Shown: positions 42,117-42,854 of the stretch, piece by piece
Position numbering within the stretch: position 1 is the first letter of the stretch
Layout: every line of letters starts with the position of its first letter
NCBI GenBank assembly: GCA_016342645.1
Contig: JAEINX010000024.1
Coordinates: forward strand, 1 to 42,854
Source: Bacteroidales bacterium
GTDB taxonomy: Bacteria > Bacteroidota > Bacteroidia > Bacteroidales > JAEINX01
Direction of reading: 5' to 3'
Length of the DNA: 42,854 bases
The notes under the pieces: generated by a model
Database searches by the model: none
What the model was told of the DNA's origin: nothing
What the model saw: only the letters and a program-made list of their open reading frames with translations
Translations under genes and position numbers: made by a program

Positions 42117-42824
42117 CTAAACAAACTTCTCCCTTTTCTGTAAATTGATCATTGCCCAGAGAAGTGAAATTACCGATCCGATAACAAGCATCAGCCGATT
42201 TTGATAAAGGATGTTTTTCCAAACCGTATGACTTATATCTGTCGGGACATTAAAAGGATTTAGAAAAATATTCCATTTACTGTGCTCTAAAGGCTCGTCC
42301 ATAATAAAAAAGAATAAGCCGATTATTACCATAATCACGGCTGTTCCGCTTGCGTTTTTTACTAAGGTTGAAAATAAAAATGACAGGCTTGCTAGAAAAA
42401 ATAATGGGTACATGAGTTCATAAATCATATAAAAAACCGGAACACGCACTACTGCAAATATTGAGAACCAAGCCATAAACACAAGGATAACAAACAATAA
42501 CACCATACTTATTACAAAACGCACAAGATAAACTTTGTAGCGATAATTCGGTATTCCGAAAACAATTTCGAGCATACGCGAATCTTTATCATTTTGAATA
42601 TTGAAAATAACGGGATAGAATAAAATCAAAATACCCGGGAAAATCAGAGTACCAAAAATGTCTTCATCACTCGGATTTGAATCAGAGAACAGCATTATCC
42701 CGATTACCATCAAAAAAAATGCAAATGCAGCAACCAAAAAGTAAATAAATTTATTTGCAAACACTATTTTTAGGTTATAAATTATGCTGCTATATATTAG
42801 TTGGAGTCGGTCTTTTTGTTTCAT
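42117..42824 (-). CDS. ABC-2 type transporter permease
   Basis: 235-residue integral membrane protein with about six membrane segments ('IYFLVAAFAFFLMVIGIMLF', 'LIFPGILILFYPVIFNI', 'VISMVLLFVILVFMAWFSIF', 'GTAVIMVIIGLFFFIMDEP', 'LMLVIGSVISLLWAMI'). The order of segments and the motif 'IQNDKDSRMLEIVFGIPNYR' between segments 2 and 3 fit ABC-2 permeases, which pair with an ABC ATPase to export drugs, polysaccharides or other compounds. The start ATG overlaps an upstream stop as ATGA, consistent with an ATPase gene ending there. The substrate cannot be inferred. Confidence 0.85.
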   Translation of the reverse strand: MKQKDRLQLIYSSIIYNLKIVFANKFIYFLVAAFAFFLMVIGIMLFSDSNPSDEDIFGTLIFPGILILFYPVIFNIQNDKDSRMLEIVFGIPNYRYKVYLVRFVISMVLLFVILVFMAWFSIFAVVRVPVFYMIYELMYPLFFLASLSFLFSTLVKNASGTAVIMVIIGLFFFIMDEPLEHSKWNIFLNPFNVPTDISHTVWKNILYQNRLMLVIGSVISLLWAMINLQKREKFV

Positions 42825-42854
42825 GGGTTTAGGGTTTTGATCAATATATTCTGA
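42821..42854 (-). CDS. Partial C-terminus of the upstream gene, probably the ABC ATPase
   Basis: A minus-strand frame enters from the window edge, reads 'QNILIKTLNP' and stops at TGA (42821-42823), overlapping the permease ATG by 4 nt. Only ten residues are visible, so the product cannot be identified; the ATPase partner of the ABC-2 permease is the likely identity from the overlap alone. Confidence 0.35.
   Translation of the reverse strand, partial: QNILIKTLNP

Noticed and set aside
1..42854. tRNA, rRNA, CRISPR arrays, IS elements, phage genes or riboswitches
   Set aside because: None was recognised by eye in the intergenic regions; the tandem heptamers lack the repeat-spacer structure of CRISPR. 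A covariance-model scan was not possible here.

Overview
The window is AT-rich DNA from a member of the Bacteroidota, most likely a Bacteroidales-like lineage. Three things point there. The gene content is typical: a complete moxR-DUF58-bat operon, DUF4159, a DUF349 repeat protein, an OmpP1/FadL porin, and the separate parE and sucC types of this phylum. Many genes are preceded by the Bacteroidota -7 element TAnnTTTG, in one case with a TTTG element 19 nt upstream. Shine-Dalgarno sequences are scarce. No rRNA, tRNA, CRISPR array, IS element or phage gene was seen.

Layout. 1-6000: a MazG-like pyrophosphohydrolase and an MltF-like lytic transglycosylase (minus), diverging from rsmE, a DUF4159 protein and a DUF349 repeat protein (plus). 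6000-14500: a Tricorn-like S41 protease (minus), a FadL porin plus SGNH lipoprotein pair (plus), sucC (minus) and a LolD-like ATPase (plus); two clear hairpin terminators lie between convergent genes. 14500-23400, all minus: a membrane-anchored SRPBCC/GyrI-like protein, a one-polypeptide FakA-FakB-like (DhaL-DegV) protein, a 1728-residue SLC12-type transporter fused to an AAA+ ATPase with a winged-helix-like tail, and a small lipoprotein. 23584-32657, minus: the operon moxR, DUF58, DUF4381-like, batA, batB, batC, batD, batE, read in that order. 32871-38303: an intact RelE/ParE toxin-antitoxin pair, mscL, a GNAT acetyltransferase, a histidine kinase/response regulator pair facing a secreted aspartate-rich protein, and an antitoxin followed by a deleted toxin. 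38493-42854: parE (topoisomerase IV subunit B), a membrane-anchored TerB/PD-(D/E)XK protein, an antitoxin with a nonsense-mutated toxin, and an ABC-2 permease with the likely tail of its ATPase gene at the window edge.

How the genes may work together. The bat operon encodes a MoxR ATPase, von Willebrand A proteins, TPR proteins and BatD-type membrane proteins that form an inner-membrane/periplasmic assembly. The kinase/regulator operon and the aspartate-rich secreted protein share a divergent control region with four TTAAC repeats spaced 10, 10 and 11 bp, a good candidate for the regulator's own operator.

Most unusual items: (1) the transporter-AAA+ fusion at 17582-22768, the best candidate for an undescribed system; (2) degenerate 7-bp-period repeats filling gaps between bat-operon genes, including thirteen consecutive heptamers ending exactly at the batA stop codon; (3) the phased TTAAC array beside an internally duplicated acidic secreted protein; (4) two toxin-antitoxin loci whose toxins are broken in different ways while the antitoxins remain open.
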